Origin: Pseudomonas mohnii | GTDB lineage: Bacteria > Pseudomonadota > Gammaproteobacteria > Pseudomonadales > Pseudomonadaceae | Assembly (NCBI RefSeq): GCF_900105115.1 | Contig: NZ_FNRV01000001.1 | Coordinates: 2,527,501 to 2,591,500, forward strand | Direction: 5' to 3' | DNA length: 64,000 bases | Part shown: positions 35,184-45,556 of the stretch, piece after piece | Layout: each line of letters opens with the position of its first letter | How positions within the stretch are numbered: the first letter of the stretch is position 1 | The notes under the pieces: generated by a model | The model's database searches: none | Told to the model about the DNA's origin: nothing | What the model saw: the letters and a program-made list of their open reading frames with translations, nothing else | Program-made: the position numbers and the translations under genes

Positions 35184-37103
35184 ATGAAGCTGCAGAGTAT
35201 TCGGCTATGTAATTTTCAGTCCTTCGCCAATGGGCCTACGGTAATCACATTTGAGGATGTCACCTACCTTATCGGCCCCAATGGCTCTGGAAAGACCGCA
35301 GTCCTGCAAGCGCTTTGCAGGTTGTTTGCCTTTGATCCAAGCCTCCGTCGGATCAAACGATCTGACTTCCATGTACCTGCTGATGAGGATTTGGTGCCTG
35401 AGGAACGCAGTCTGTGGCTGGAAGCGGATTTCGAATTTCCAGAGCTTCTGGAGGATGAGGACAACACTACCGTCGCCCCGCACTTCGCTCATATGCGATT
35501 GGACACACCCGAAGGCATCCCGCGCGTTAGATATCGATTGAGCGCAACCATGGGGATCGATGGCGACATTGAAGAGAACCTAGTGTATGTCCTCGATGTT
35601 GATAAAGACGCCAACCCACTGTCCACCGCAGTAGTCACTCGGGCGCATCGTAATACCATTCAAATGCATTACCTTCCCGCCAGACGAGACCCTGCCGACC
35701 ACATAACCTACGGCGCTAATGCCCTGCTCGGACGCTTGTTACGAGCCGTCAATTGGGAGGATGACCGCGAGCGGATCAAAGGACTCACTGACGAAATCAG
35801 CGAATGCTTGTCCGGAAATCAATCGGTAAGTGCATTCAGTGAAAGCCTGAACGCCATGTGGAAACGGCTTCACAAGGGCACCTTCTTCACCGACCCAAAG
35901 CTCACGTTCGTTACTTCCGAGATTGAGTCTCTTCTCAGACACATGTCAGTGTCGTTTTCACCAGGGCATGACGAAAATCTAGTCGACTTCTCTCGCCTCA
36001 GCGATGGTCAGAAGTCGATGCTATACCTGTCACTTGTTTTGTCCTCTCACGCCATCGGGCGCGCAGTCCTTACTGGTAAGGATGTTTCTTTCGATGCTGA
36101 CAAACTGAAGCCACCGTCATTTACGCTGATCGCAGTGGAGGAACCTGAAAACAGCCTCTCACCTCATTACCTAGGGCGCATCGTTAATGCTCTCAATAGC
36201 TCAATTGGAGGGGCAGACTCCCAGGCAATCATCGCCACGCATGCTCCATCCATGCTCCGCCGCGTGGATCCTGAGAACATTCGCTATCTACGCCTCGCTG
36301 CGAACCGCTCCACCAAGGTTACCTGTATAGCCCTACCCGACAAGGAAGATGAAGCTCATAAGTTTGTTCGAGAGGCTGTACAGGCCTTTCCGGAAGTCTA
36401 TTTCTCCCGGCTAGTGGTACTGGGTGAGGGAGACAGCGAAGAAATTGTTCTTCCGAGAATTCTTCAGGCGAAAGGTGCGCCTGTTGATGAGTCGGCGGTG
36501 ACCATCGCGCCACTGGGCGGTCGTCACGTCAACCATTTTTGGAGATTGCTCTCCGCGCTGGAGACGCCCTATGTAACCCTACTTGATCTCGACGTTGCAC
36601 GACATCAAGGTGGGTGGGGACGTGTAACCAACGTCAATAATCAACTTGCAAAATTTGCTCCAGAGAAAAAGCTTCCCGCTTGGAATATAGCCAAGTGGAA
36701 TGATGATCTTCCGGTTCGAACCCACCATTGGTTTGAAGAAGGAAAAGTGAGCGTATTTGTCGAGCTAGAGAAGCGCGGAGTTTTCTTCTCAGAGCCTATG
36801 GATTTGGACTTCTCAATGTTGCTGGCCTACCCAGATGCATATGATGTATCGCTAAGCGATCCGGACGAATCAACTGTTAAGGCCGTCCTAGGCAAGAGTC
36901 ATCATAAGTCTGACCAATACAATGCAGCGGAACAGCAACTTTTTGGCACCTACCACTCCAAGTTCAAACTAGGTAGCAAACCGGCAGCACACATCTCCGC
37001 CCTTGCGAAGCTGACTGACGAAGATCTGCTAAAAAGCCTTCCTCCATCGCTAGATCGTTTAGCAGACGCAATCATCGCGGCGCTGGAGGACATCCCAGAA
37101 TGA
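35184..37103 (+). CDS. gajA: Gabija nuclease GajA
   Basis: A 639-residue OLD-family protein: an ABC-type ATPase followed by a TOPRIM nuclease. Walker A is GPNGSGKT (31-38), the signature lies in SRLSDGQKSMLYL (~270), Walker B in IAVEEPENSLSP (~315) and the His switch in IIATHAPSML (~352). The TOPRIM part starts with VVLGEGDSEEIVLPR (~410, catalytic Glu) and has the DxD in LLDLDVARH (~465). GajA cuts DNA at specific sites and is held in check by nucleotides; phage replication lowers these and releases it. It overlaps gajB by four bases (ATGA). Confidence 0.92.
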   Translation: MKLQSIRLCNFQSFANGPTVITFEDVTYLIGPNGSGKTAVLQALCRLFAFDPSLRRIKRSDFHVPADEDLVPEERSLWLEADFEFPELLEDEDNTTVAPHFAHMRLDTPEGIPRVRYRLSATMGIDGDIEENLVYVLDVDKDANPLSTAVVTRAHRNTIQMHYLPARRDPADHITYGANALLGRLLRAVNWEDDRERIKGLTDEISECLSGNQSVSAFSESLNAMWKRLHKGTFFTDPKLTFVTSEIESLLRHMSVSFSPGHDENLVDFSRLSDGQKSMLYLSLVLSSHAIGRAVLTGKDVSFDADKLKPPSFTLIAVEEPENSLSPHYLGRIVNALNSSIGGADSQAIIATHAPSMLRRVDPENIRYLRLAANRSTKVTCIALPDKEDEAHKFVREAVQAFPEVYFSRLVVLGEGDSEEIVLPRILQAKGAPVDESAVTIAPLGGRHVNHFWRLLSALETPYVTLLDLDVARHQGGWGRVTNVNNQLAKFAPEKKLPAWNIAKWNDDLPVRTHHWFEEGKVSVFVELEKRGVFFSEPMDLDFSMLLAYPDAYDVSLSDPDESTVKAVLGKSHHKSDQYNAAEQQLFGTYHSKFKLGSKPAAHISALAKLTDEDLLKSLPPSLDRLADAIIAALEDIPE

Positions 37104-38776
37104 TCAGCGCGGATGCATGGAAAGTCGCCGATGGCTTGACCTTGGAAACAAACGCCCTTCTTGCAGTGAGGGAGCTTGGAAAGTCGCTCGCGCTTACCGC
37201 AGGCCCAGGCGCAGGCAAAACGGAGGTTCTGGCGCAGCGTGCAGACTTTTTGCTACGCACCGGAAACTGTCGCTACCCCAAGCGAATACTGGCGATCTCC
37301 TTCAAGGTCGATGCGAGCATAAACCTCAAGGAACGGATTCGTCGCAGATGCGGACTTGATCTGGCTGCACGCTTCGACAGCTACACCTTTCACGGCTTCG
37401 CCAAGCGCATCATTGATAGGTTTAGACCCGTGCTCACGGGCGGGGACTCTCTTGAGCCAAACTACTCCATAGGCGACGAATCAATCCAAGGCAAACAAAT
37501 TAAGTTCGCGCAGCTCATACCTCTCGCAACGAAGATCTTGACCAATTCAGTAGTTGCAAGAAATGCAATTTGTCAGACCTACGCCGATGTGTTCCTTGAT
37601 GAGTTCCAAGACTGCACTACTGAGCAGTACGCACTGCTGAAGCTTATCTTCATGAATAAGCCAATTCGATTGACCGCCGTCGGTGACACCAAACAGAAAA
37701 TTATGGGCTGGGCCGGAGCACTGGATGGCATATTTATAGACTACGCAAAGGACTTCGACGCCCGACCACTCAATCTATATCGAAACTTCCGATCTAAGCC
37801 TCGGCTTTTGCGGATGCAGAACGAGATCATTCGAACCCTTGATCCTGCTGCGGTGATGGCAGATGACCTGATCATTGGAAACGAAGGCGAACTCCTCGCT
37901 CGAAACTACGATAACAGTCACAGCGAAGCAGCCGCGTTGGCCGACATCATCCAGAGGTGGATAGATGTAGAGGAAATACCCCTACCAGAAATAGCGATTC
38001 TTTTCCCCAGGCAGATAGACCTGTATGGCACCCCCCTCATGGAGCAACTGGCAGCTAGAGGAATTCCCTATCGCAACGAGCATGAGTCTCAAGATCTGGT
38101 TAATGAGCCCGCTGCTCGCCTAATCATTGACTACCTATCATGCCTGTATCGGGAGAGAGAACCGAAGGCGTGGATCAATTTGATGGAGCAACTGGTTTCA
38201 TTTAATGACGAGGACGGTGAATCTGAGCTTCAGAGAAACTTCGAGCGCCTCTATCTTGCCCAGCGCAAGGAAGTGAAAAAATTGGCCCGATCTGACGCGC
38301 CTTATTCAGGATGGTGGGAGCTAACTATGAAGTTCCTGAAGAACATCGGCCTACCCGTGCTGACGACCCTTTCTTCTGACTACGAAGCAAAAGCCAGATT
38401 GAACGAGGTTATCAAGAACACGAGACAGCAAATTGAGAAACTACTCGAGCAAGAACCGGATTTGCTCAAAGCACTTGATCTGTTCTCCAACGATCAAGCA
38501 GTCCGATTTCTGACGATTCATAAAAGTAAGGGATTGGAATTCCACTCTGTAATTATGATCGGTGTAGAAACCCAGACATTTTGGGGCAAAGTACAAGAGG
38601 AGCGTTGCGGCTTCTTTGTAGGTGTTTCACGCGCCAAGGAACGATTGATGATTACGACATGTGACTTACGCCATCGACCGGCCTCAAACCCTCCAAGGTG
38701 GAATGAGCATCGCACTCCTCATGCTGAGTTCGTCACATACGTAACGCCATTTCTTTCCGCACAGCCAAATGCCTGA
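37100..38776 (+). CDS. gajB: Gabija helicase GajB
   Basis: A 558-residue UvrD/PcrA-like superfamily 1 helicase. Motif I is AGPGAGKTEVL (35-44), motif II FLDEFQDC (~167), motif III TAVGDTKQKIMGWAGA, motif IV NLYRNFRSKPRLL, motif V FLTIHKSKGLEFHSV and motif VI VGVSRAKERLM. It is shorter than chromosomal UvrD (about 720), as usual for GajB. The protein assembles on a GajA tetramer, senses DNA ends and helps the nuclease. Four-base overlap with gajA shows coupled translation. Confidence 0.92.
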   Translation: MISADAWKVADGLTLETNALLAVRELGKSLALTAGPGAGKTEVLAQRADFLLRTGNCRYPKRILAISFKVDASINLKERIRRRCGLDLAARFDSYTFHGFAKRIIDRFRPVLTGGDSLEPNYSIGDESIQGKQIKFAQLIPLATKILTNSVVARNAICQTYADVFLDEFQDCTTEQYALLKLIFMNKPIRLTAVGDTKQKIMGWAGALDGIFIDYAKDFDARPLNLYRNFRSKPRLLRMQNEIIRTLDPAAVMADDLIIGNEGELLARNYDNSHSEAAALADIIQRWIDVEEIPLPEIAILFPRQIDLYGTPLMEQLAARGIPYRNEHESQDLVNEPAARLIIDYLSCLYREREPKAWINLMEQLVSFNDEDGESELQRNFERLYLAQRKEVKKLARSDAPYSGWWELTMKFLKNIGLPVLTTLSSDYEAKARLNEVIKNTRQQIEKLLEQEPDLLKALDLFSNDQAVRFLTIHKSKGLEFHSVIMIGVETQTFWGKVQEERCGFFVGVSRAKERLMITTCDLRHRPASNPPRWNEHRTPHAEFVTYVTPFLSAQPNA

Positions 38777-38985
38777 CAGGTAGCCGCGTGTCGCAGATCT
38801 TGTATGAACTCGCGGCATGAATGCTCCCCGCACAGCAGGTTATCCTTAGACCTCAAGCAGAGTCACAAACACGGGCTGAGGAAAATCTCCGGGCTTCCGG
38901 GGTATGCAATAGATCGAGGTGTGTCAGGAAGGACTAGGCAAGAGCAATCCCAATCAAATACACATCCTTAAGCTTCCATATCAGT

Positions 38986-39039
<54 letters not shown>

Positions 39040-39040
39040 T

Positions 39041-39073
39041 CAAAGCCTAAGGGCTTTGACACCAAAGAGGTGT
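39041..39073. repeat. Two adjacent hairpins at right end
   Basis: CAAAGCC/GGCTTTG (39041-39058) and ACACC/GGTGT (39059-39073), both perfect and directly abutting. They end one base before the terminal inverted repeat, so they may be recombinase-binding sites. Confidence 0.7.
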
Positions 39074-39074
39074 C

Positions 39075-39085
39075 TGTCTAGAAAA
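39075..39085 (-). repeat. Island terminal inverted repeat, right
   Basis: TGTCTAGAAAA, complement of the left end. chaA resumes at 39086. Confidence 0.9.
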
Positions 39086-39407
39086 TCACCGCCGAATAAA
39101 TCGTGTCACGCACCAGGGTCTTCGAGGCTTCGTTGCTCATCATGATCGCCAGGATCACCACTTCCACCAACACCGCAGCCAGGGTCAGGATCATCGTGCC
39201 GTAGGGGTCGCCGACTTTCTCCGCCAACAATTCGGCCTGATGAGCGACGCGCATGGAGGCAGCGACGATGAACGCGATCAGCAGCAGTCCGCCGGTCAGT
39301 GCAACGGCCTGGCCGCTGTGCAGCAACCAGTGCTCCAGCGCGAAGGCAATGACTGCGGCAATCAGGGCCAGCAGCAGAAAGGTTTCTTGCTTGAGGACGG
39401 AGAGCAT
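39078..39407 (-). pseudogene. chaA: chaA calcium/proton antiporter, 5' part (split by island)
   Basis: The first 107 residues of the antiporter, starting MLSVLKQETFLLLALIAAVI, with the first exchanger repeat around GDPYGTMILTLAAVLVEVVI (Glu expected to take part in ion binding). It ends in NEASKTLVRDTIYSAV. Two codons (Ile, Phe) and the stop TAG come from the island end. Bases 39086-39407 are chaA; the rest of the gene lies at 10098-10873. The truncated product cannot transport ions by itself. Confidence 0.93.
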
Positions 39408-39540
39408 GTCGAGCCTTTTGCCGTGAGGAGCCGATGAGCTACTGACTGTGGAGCAGCGCTAATGGTTCGCGACACCTTAACGCACCAGTGCATTGCAGCC
39501 GTACAAGCCCATGCACTTTTTTTGGCCCTGCCGACCTCTT

Positions 39541-39563
39541 CGCGGGCAAGCCCGCTCCCACGG
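39541..39563. repeat. Single REP element
   Basis: CGCGGGCAAGCCCGCTCCCA, the GCGGGC-type REP half without a partner. Confidence 0.8.
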
Positions 39564-39694
39564 GGTTGACGGTGCTTTGGTGGAAGCGTGCTTGCTCGCG
39601 AAGGCCGTTATGCGATTCAGCGCCATTTGTTGTCTTGTTGGTCAGCAATTTGCATTGCCCCTGCCAACCACACAACAACATGGAGTTCCAATTC

Positions 39695-40777
39695 ATGCAC
39701 AAGCGTCCGTTGAAGAAGCTGCTTTGCGCCATTACGGCGGCCATCGGTCTGAGCGCCAGCCTGTCCGCCAGTGCCACCGACCCGCTGAAAGTCGGCTTCG
39801 TCTATATCGGTCCGATCGGTGACCACGGCTGGACGTATCAGCATGAACAGGGACGCAAGGCACTCGCGGAAAAATTCGGTCCGCAGATCACCACCAACTA
39901 CGTGGAGAACGTCGCCGAAGGGGCCGACGCCGAACGGGTGATCCGCAACATGGCCAAGGACAAGTACGACCTGATCTTCACCACCTCCTTCGGCTACATG
40001 AACCCGACGCTGAAAGTCGCCAGACAATTTCCCAAAGTGACCTTCGAACACGCCACCGGCTACAAGCAGGACAAGAACCTCGGCACCTACCTGGCGCGCA
40101 CCTACGAGGGTCGCTACGTCGGCGGCTTCCTCGCGGCGAAGATGACCAAGACCAAGAAGATCGGCTACGTCGCATCGTTCCCGATCCCGGAAGTGATTCG
40201 CGACATCAACGCCATTCAACTGGCCCTGAACAAGTACAACCCCGGTACCGAAATCAAGGTGGTGTGGGTCAATTCCTGGTTCGATCCGGGCAAGGAAGCC
40301 GATGCCGCCAACGCACTGATCGACCAGGGCGTGGACGTGGTGTTCCAGCACACCGACAGCCCGGCACCGATCCAGGCCGCCGAGCGGCGTGGCGTGTATG
40401 CCGTCGGCTACGCTTCGGACATGGCGCACTTCGGGCCCAAAGCGGTGCTGACGTCCATCGTCAATGACTGGGCCCCGCACTACATTCAGGCCACCCAGAG
40501 CGTGATCGACCATGCCTGGAAATCCCAGGATTACTGGGGCGGATTGAAAGAAGGCACGGTTGAACTGCCGATCAGCGACCTGGTGCCGGCGCCGGTGAAA
40601 GCCGAGGCCGAGCAGATCATTGCCGACATCAAGAGCGGTGCATTGCAGCCGTTCACCGGGCCGATCAAGGATCAGGCCGGGGCCGAGAAAATTCCGGCGG
40701 GCTTGAGCGCGACCAATGCGGAGCTGGCGTCGATGAATTACTACGTGGAAGGCATGAAGGCCGAGATGCCGAAGTAA
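39695..40777 (+). CDS. BmpA-type ABC substrate-binding protein
   Basis: About 360 residues, starting MHKRPLKKLLCAITAAIGLS with a Sec signal peptide likely cleaved after SASA. The mature part follows the BmpA/PnrA fold: VGFVYIGPIGDHGWTYQHEQ, ENVAEGADAERVIRNMA, then DLIFTTSFGYM and QGVDVVFQHTDSPA. Relatives bind purine nucleosides in the periplasm. GGAG lies nine bases upstream of this ATG; an earlier in-frame ATG (39680) overlaps that site. It is the probable binding protein of the ABC importer at 3963-7572, separated from it by the island and a few genes. Confidence 0.87.
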   Translation: MHKRPLKKLLCAITAAIGLSASLSASATDPLKVGFVYIGPIGDHGWTYQHEQGRKALAEKFGPQITTNYVENVAEGADAERVIRNMAKDKYDLIFTTSFGYMNPTLKVARQFPKVTFEHATGYKQDKNLGTYLARTYEGRYVGGFLAAKMTKTKKIGYVASFPIPEVIRDINAIQLALNKYNPGTEIKVVWVNSWFDPGKEADAANALIDQGVDVVFQHTDSPAPIQAAERRGVYAVGYASDMAHFGPKAVLTSIVNDWAPHYIQATQSVIDHAWKSQDYWGGLKEGTVELPISDLVPAPVKAEAEQIIADIKSGALQPFTGPIKDQAGAEKIPAGLSATNAELASMNYYVEGMKAEMPK

Positions 40778-40796
40778 TCCAACGATCAACACAAAC

Positions 40797-40890
40797 CCTG
40801 TGGGAGCGGGCTTGCCCGCGATAGCGGACATTCAGTCAACAGAGATGCAGGATGTGCTGACGTCATCGCGGGCAAGCCCGCTCCCACAGG
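40797..40890. repeat. REPIN (GCGGGC type)
   Basis: CCTGTGGGAGCGGGCTTGCC and its complement face each other across ~40 bases between the binding protein and the oxygenase. Confidence 0.9.
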
Positions 40891-40933
40891 CTCCCCAGCG
40901 TTTTCCCGTTTGCGTACTTCTCAGGACAATCGC

Positions 40934-41899
40934 ATGACCAGCCTTCCCATCATCGACATCGCCCCGCTCTACAGCGACAACCAGAACGCCTGGTCTGAGG
41001 TGGCAGCACAAATCGACCACGCCTGCCGCGAATGGGGCTTTTTCTATATCAAGGGCCATCCGATCAGCGCCGCACGGATCGACGCCGTACTCGACAGCGC
41101 CAGGCATTTCTTCGCTCAACCTGCCACCGAAAAGCTCAAGATCGACATCACCCAGACCCGCCACCATCGCGGATATGGCGCCATCGCCACCGAGCAGCTT
41201 GACCCGGGCAAACCCAGCGACCTCAAAGAGACCTTCGACATGGGTTTGCACCTGCCCGCCGACCATCCCGAGGTGCTGGCGGAAAAACCCCTGCGTGGCC
41301 CGAATCGTCATCCTTCAGTGCCGGGCTGGGAAGCACTGATGGAGCAGCACTACCTCGACATGCAGGCCCTCGCGCAAACGCTGTTGCGGGCGATGACCCT
41401 GGCGCTGGGGATCGAACGCGACTTTTTCGATACGCGCTTCAACGAACCCGTCAGTGTTTTGCGGATGATCCATTACCCGCCGCGCCACACGGCCAGTTCC
41501 GCCGAACAACAAGGTGCCGGTGCCCACACCGATTACGGGTGCATCACCCTGCTCTATCAAGATGCCGCCGGCGGCCTGCAAGTCAGAAACGTAAAAGGCG
41601 AATGGATTGAGGCGCCCCCCATCGAAGGCACGTTCGTGGTCAATCTGGGCGACATGATGGCGCGCTGGAGCAATGACCGTTACCTGTCGACGCCACACCG
41701 GGTGATCAGCCCGCTGGGCGTGGATCGCTATTCGATGCCGTTCTTCGCCGAGCCACACCCCGACACGCGCATCGAATGCCTGCCCGGCTGTCAGGATGAG
41801 CTGCGCCCGGCTAAATACCCGACCACGACCTGTGCTGAATTCCTGCTCTCGCGCTTCGCCGATACCTACGCCTATCGACGGGAACAGCAAACGGTGTGA
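40934..41899 (+). CDS. 2-oxoglutarate/Fe(II) oxygenase, IPNS-like
   Basis: About 321 residues of the isopenicillin-N-synthase-like family. The N-terminal DIOX_N part has LPIIDIAPLY and ACREWGFFYIKGHPI; the jelly-roll has the iron triad in HTDYGCITLLYQ (His, Asp) and STPHRVISP (His) and the 2-oxoglutarate Arg in DRYSMPFF. AGGA stands before the ATG. It sits between a purine-binding protein and adenosine/adenine deaminase, as PA0147 does beside PA0148 in P. aeruginosa, so it may hydroxylate a purine such as xanthine, but this is inference. Confidence 0.87.
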   Translation: MTSLPIIDIAPLYSDNQNAWSEVAAQIDHACREWGFFYIKGHPISAARIDAVLDSARHFFAQPATEKLKIDITQTRHHRGYGAIATEQLDPGKPSDLKETFDMGLHLPADHPEVLAEKPLRGPNRHPSVPGWEALMEQHYLDMQALAQTLLRAMTLALGIERDFFDTRFNEPVSVLRMIHYPPRHTASSAEQQGAGAHTDYGCITLLYQDAAGGLQVRNVKGEWIEAPPIEGTFVVNLGDMMARWSNDRYLSTPHRVISPLGVDRYSMPFFAEPHPDTRIECLPGCQDELRPAKYPTTTCAEFLLSRFADTYAYRREQQTV

Positions 41900-41971
41900 T
41901 GAACCCCTCGGTCAGGTTTTACCAATTATTGCAGCGAGCACCTGTAGAATGGCGACCATTGCACCTGATGA

Positions 41972-42934
<963 letters not shown>

Positions 42935-42950
42935 GCGCTCCGCAAACCAA

Positions 42951-42978
42951 TGTGGGAGCGCGCTTGTTCGCTCCCACA
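42951..42978. terminator. Hairpin between convergent genes
   Basis: TGTGGGAGCG, loop, CGCTCCCACA: a REP-like hairpin 16 bp after the deaminase stop. It lies just before the convergent MFS gene and may terminate both. Confidence 0.6.
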
Positions 42979-42988
42979 GGGTCAGCAT

Positions 42989-44371
42989 TTAGCCGATGGA
43001 CACCGGCTCGGCCAATTCCTCCAGGGTCTTGCCCCGCGTCTCCATCCCGAAGACCCAGACCACCAGTGCCGCCAACGCAAAACACAACGCCCCCAGGGCA
43101 AACACCCCGCCCTGCCCCGTTATCGGGAACACCAGCCCGGTCACCAGAGGCCCAAGCAGCGAACCCACGCGACCAATCGCCGAGGCAAAACCCGAGCCGG
43201 TGGCCCGCGCCGATGTCGGGTACAGCTCCGGCGTGTAGGTATAGAGCACCGCCCACATGCCGAACAGGAAAAACTGCATCAACAACCCCGAGGCGATCAG
43301 CAGGCTGACGTTGCCGCCAAACACCGCACTCTGCCCATAAAGAAACGCCATCACTCCGCCGCCGAGCAGCGTCACGACGCACACCGGCTTACGTCCCCAG
43401 CGCTCCACCAGCCAGGCCGCCATCAGGAAACCGGGAATCCCGCCGAGGGAAATCAACACCGTGTAGTACACCGACTGAGTCACGGCAAAACCCGATTGTT
43501 GCAGCAAGGCACTGAGCCAGGAGGTCAGGCCATAGAAGCCGAGCAAGGCGAAGAACCAGACGCTCCAGATCATCATCGTGCGCTGGCGATACAGCGGCGA
43601 CCAGATCTGCCTCAGTGCCGAAAAAAAGTTGCCCGGTTGACTGGCCACCTGCGGCAGGCGAATCGGCTCGGGCAAGTGTGAATGGCCCAATGACGTCCTG
43701 ACCCGCTCCTCGATGCGCCGCAATACCGTATCCGCCGCCTCATGGTGGCCGGCCTGTTCCAGCCAGCGCGGTGACTCGGGAATGAAAAAGCGGATCGCCA
43801 GGACGAACACCGCCGGCACCGCCAACACCAGAAAAATATCCCGCCAACCAATCACCGGCAGCAGGAAGTAGGAAAGCACCCCGGCCGCGACGAAGCCAAG
43901 CGGCCAAAAACCGTCCATCAAGGCGATGTAGCGTCCGCGCCGTTTGGCCGGAATCAGTTCGGACAGCATCGACTGAGCAATGGGAAACTCCATGCCCATG
44001 CCGATCCCCAAGAGGACTCGGAACAACGTTAGCGTCTCTATCGTTTGCGCCGTGGAACACAGGTAGCTGGCGAGCCCCCACAACACGATGCTCCACTGGA
44101 ACACCGGCTTACGCCCGAAGCGGTCGGCCAGCATTCCGGACAGAGACGCGCCCACCACCATTCCGAAAAAGCTCGAACTGGCCAGCAGCCCGGCCTGCGC
44201 GGTGCTCAGGCCGAACTCGGCTTTGATGGAACCGAGCAGGAACGTCATCATCGCCAGGTCCATGGAGTCGAAGAAAAACGCCAGGGCGATAATGATGAAA
44301 ATGACGCGGTGATAACCGCTGATGGGCAGTCGTTCCAGACGTTCTGCCGCGCTATAGCTTCGTGTGTCCAT
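42989..44371 (-). CDS. MFS metabolite:proton symporter
   Basis: A 460-residue major-facilitator transporter with twelve predicted spans. The first-half signature DRFGRKPVF follows the second span, RRGRYIALMDG marks loop 4-5, and PESPRWLEQAG after span 6 plus ERWGRKPV in the second half are typical of the sugar-porter/aromatic-acid (SV2-like) group. The substrate cannot be told. It is convergent with adenine deaminase, so it need not belong to purine use. Confidence 0.85.
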   Translation of the reverse strand: MDTRSYSAAERLERLPISGYHRVIFIIIALAFFFDSMDLAMMTFLLGSIKAEFGLSTAQAGLLASSSFFGMVVGASLSGMLADRFGRKPVFQWSIVLWGLASYLCSTAQTIETLTLFRVLLGIGMGMEFPIAQSMLSELIPAKRRGRYIALMDGFWPLGFVAAGVLSYFLLPVIGWRDIFLVLAVPAVFVLAIRFFIPESPRWLEQAGHHEAADTVLRRIEERVRTSLGHSHLPEPIRLPQVASQPGNFFSALRQIWSPLYRQRTMMIWSVWFFALLGFYGLTSWLSALLQQSGFAVTQSVYYTVLISLGGIPGFLMAAWLVERWGRKPVCVVTLLGGGVMAFLYGQSAVFGGNVSLLIASGLLMQFFLFGMWAVLYTYTPELYPTSARATGSGFASAIGRVGSLLGPLVTGLVFPITGQGGVFALGALCFALAALVVWVFGMETRGKTLEELAEPVSIG

Positions 44372-44506
44372 ACCGCATCCCCCAATCCAGGAAGTCCCCG
44401 GTTCGAGTGTGCGTGATAGCCATGGAGGGTTATTGCTGGATGCGACCTGTCCGGGCTTCTGAACGACGTCTGGCGCCCCAACCCCAGACGTCAGCCTGAA
44501 AAAGCC

Positions 44507-45241
44507 CTAGAGCGCCAGTTCCAGCTCGGTTTCCTTGGCAAAACGGTGAATTTCACGCTGCCCGGCGACGGTAATCTGCAAGGCCCGCGAATCGTTGGCC
44601 AGGCTCAACCAACCTGATTGCATGAACAGCTGCAACAACGCAGCCCCCAATGAACCGCCCAGGTGCGCGCGTCTTTCGCTCCAGTCCGGGCATGCGCACG
44701 CGACCCGGCCGTTGCGATGGGCCAGTGCCTGGATGTAGACACCACGAGCCGCCAGCTCCGTGGAACCCTTGAACGTGATCGTGACACGCTGATCAAACTG
44801 TTCGATCCAGCCTGAATCCAGTAACCGCTGATACAGGTCAGCGGCCAGTGTGCCGCCCAAATGATCATCGCAAAGCCGGGCACGCAACAATGGCGAACGG
44901 GTCGGCAGCGATTTGGCCAGGGGCGCGGTGCGTTTGAAAATGTCAGGGATATTCTGTGGGGTGCTGGCAATCGTCGCACTGGCCAGGGCTTCGATCGCCG
45001 CGCCGACTTCAGGGGCGGCCAGGCGGAAGAAACGCTTGCGCCCGCGGGGCTCGACCTTCAACAGACCTCCGGCGGACAAACGCCCCAGATGCGCACTGGC
45101 CGAAGACGGTGACAGACCCGCCAACAACGCCAACTCTTCAGTCTGTCGTGCCGAGCCGTCCATCAAGGCCCACATCATTGCGCTGCGCTTTGGGTCAGCC
45201 AGCAAGGTGGCTATCTGGCTGATGCAAGGTGCATGTTCCAT
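44507..45241 (-). CDS. ArsR-family regulator
   Basis: About 244 residues from MEHAPCISQIATLLADPKRS (45241), chosen because GGGAG lies nine bases upstream; a longer frame to 45331 has no support. The N-terminal winged helix (residues ~8-85) has ADPKRSAMMWALMDGSARQT and LAGLSPSSASAHLGRLSAGG. No CxC metal site is seen, so this is not a classic metal sensor. The C-terminal ~130 residues are an extra domain found in larger ArsR-like regulators. Target unknown. Confidence 0.82.
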   Translation of the reverse strand: MEHAPCISQIATLLADPKRSAMMWALMDGSARQTEELALLAGLSPSSASAHLGRLSAGGLLKVEPRGRKRFFRLAAPEVGAAIEALASATIASTPQNIPDIFKRTAPLAKSLPTRSPLLRARLCDDHLGGTLAADLYQRLLDSGWIEQFDQRVTITFKGSTELAARGVYIQALAHRNGRVACACPDWSERRAHLGGSLGAALLQLFMQSGWLSLANDSRALQITVAGQREIHRFAKETELELAL

Positions 45242-45556
45242 GTATTCACTCCCTGTTGAATCGTTTCGTCTACTGCTCACGGGACATCTTGAGCAGTAAT
45301 GTGTCGTCGGCCAAGACGCGATAACCGCCATTCACCGGACAAAACCATCGCTCACTCAAGCCCTCACCGGACAAGGGTTGCAGAGGGCAAACGACGGGAT
45401 ATGGGGCAAGGTCGGCTCCAGCGAGGCCTCGCCATTCGGATCGACGGTGCGGACATGAGGCGAGCGCTAGTATAGGCGGGTTAGCGCCTGGTTCCTGCCC
45501 TCCGCGAAGCGTTGGTGGTGATAGTTCCTGAGGGAAATTTCGCTTTTTTCCTGCGA
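45242..45556. other. 315-bp intergenic region
   Basis: Upstream of the ArsR-type gene and downstream of the LysR gene. It should hold the ArsR promoter; nothing else is seen. Confidence 0.4.
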
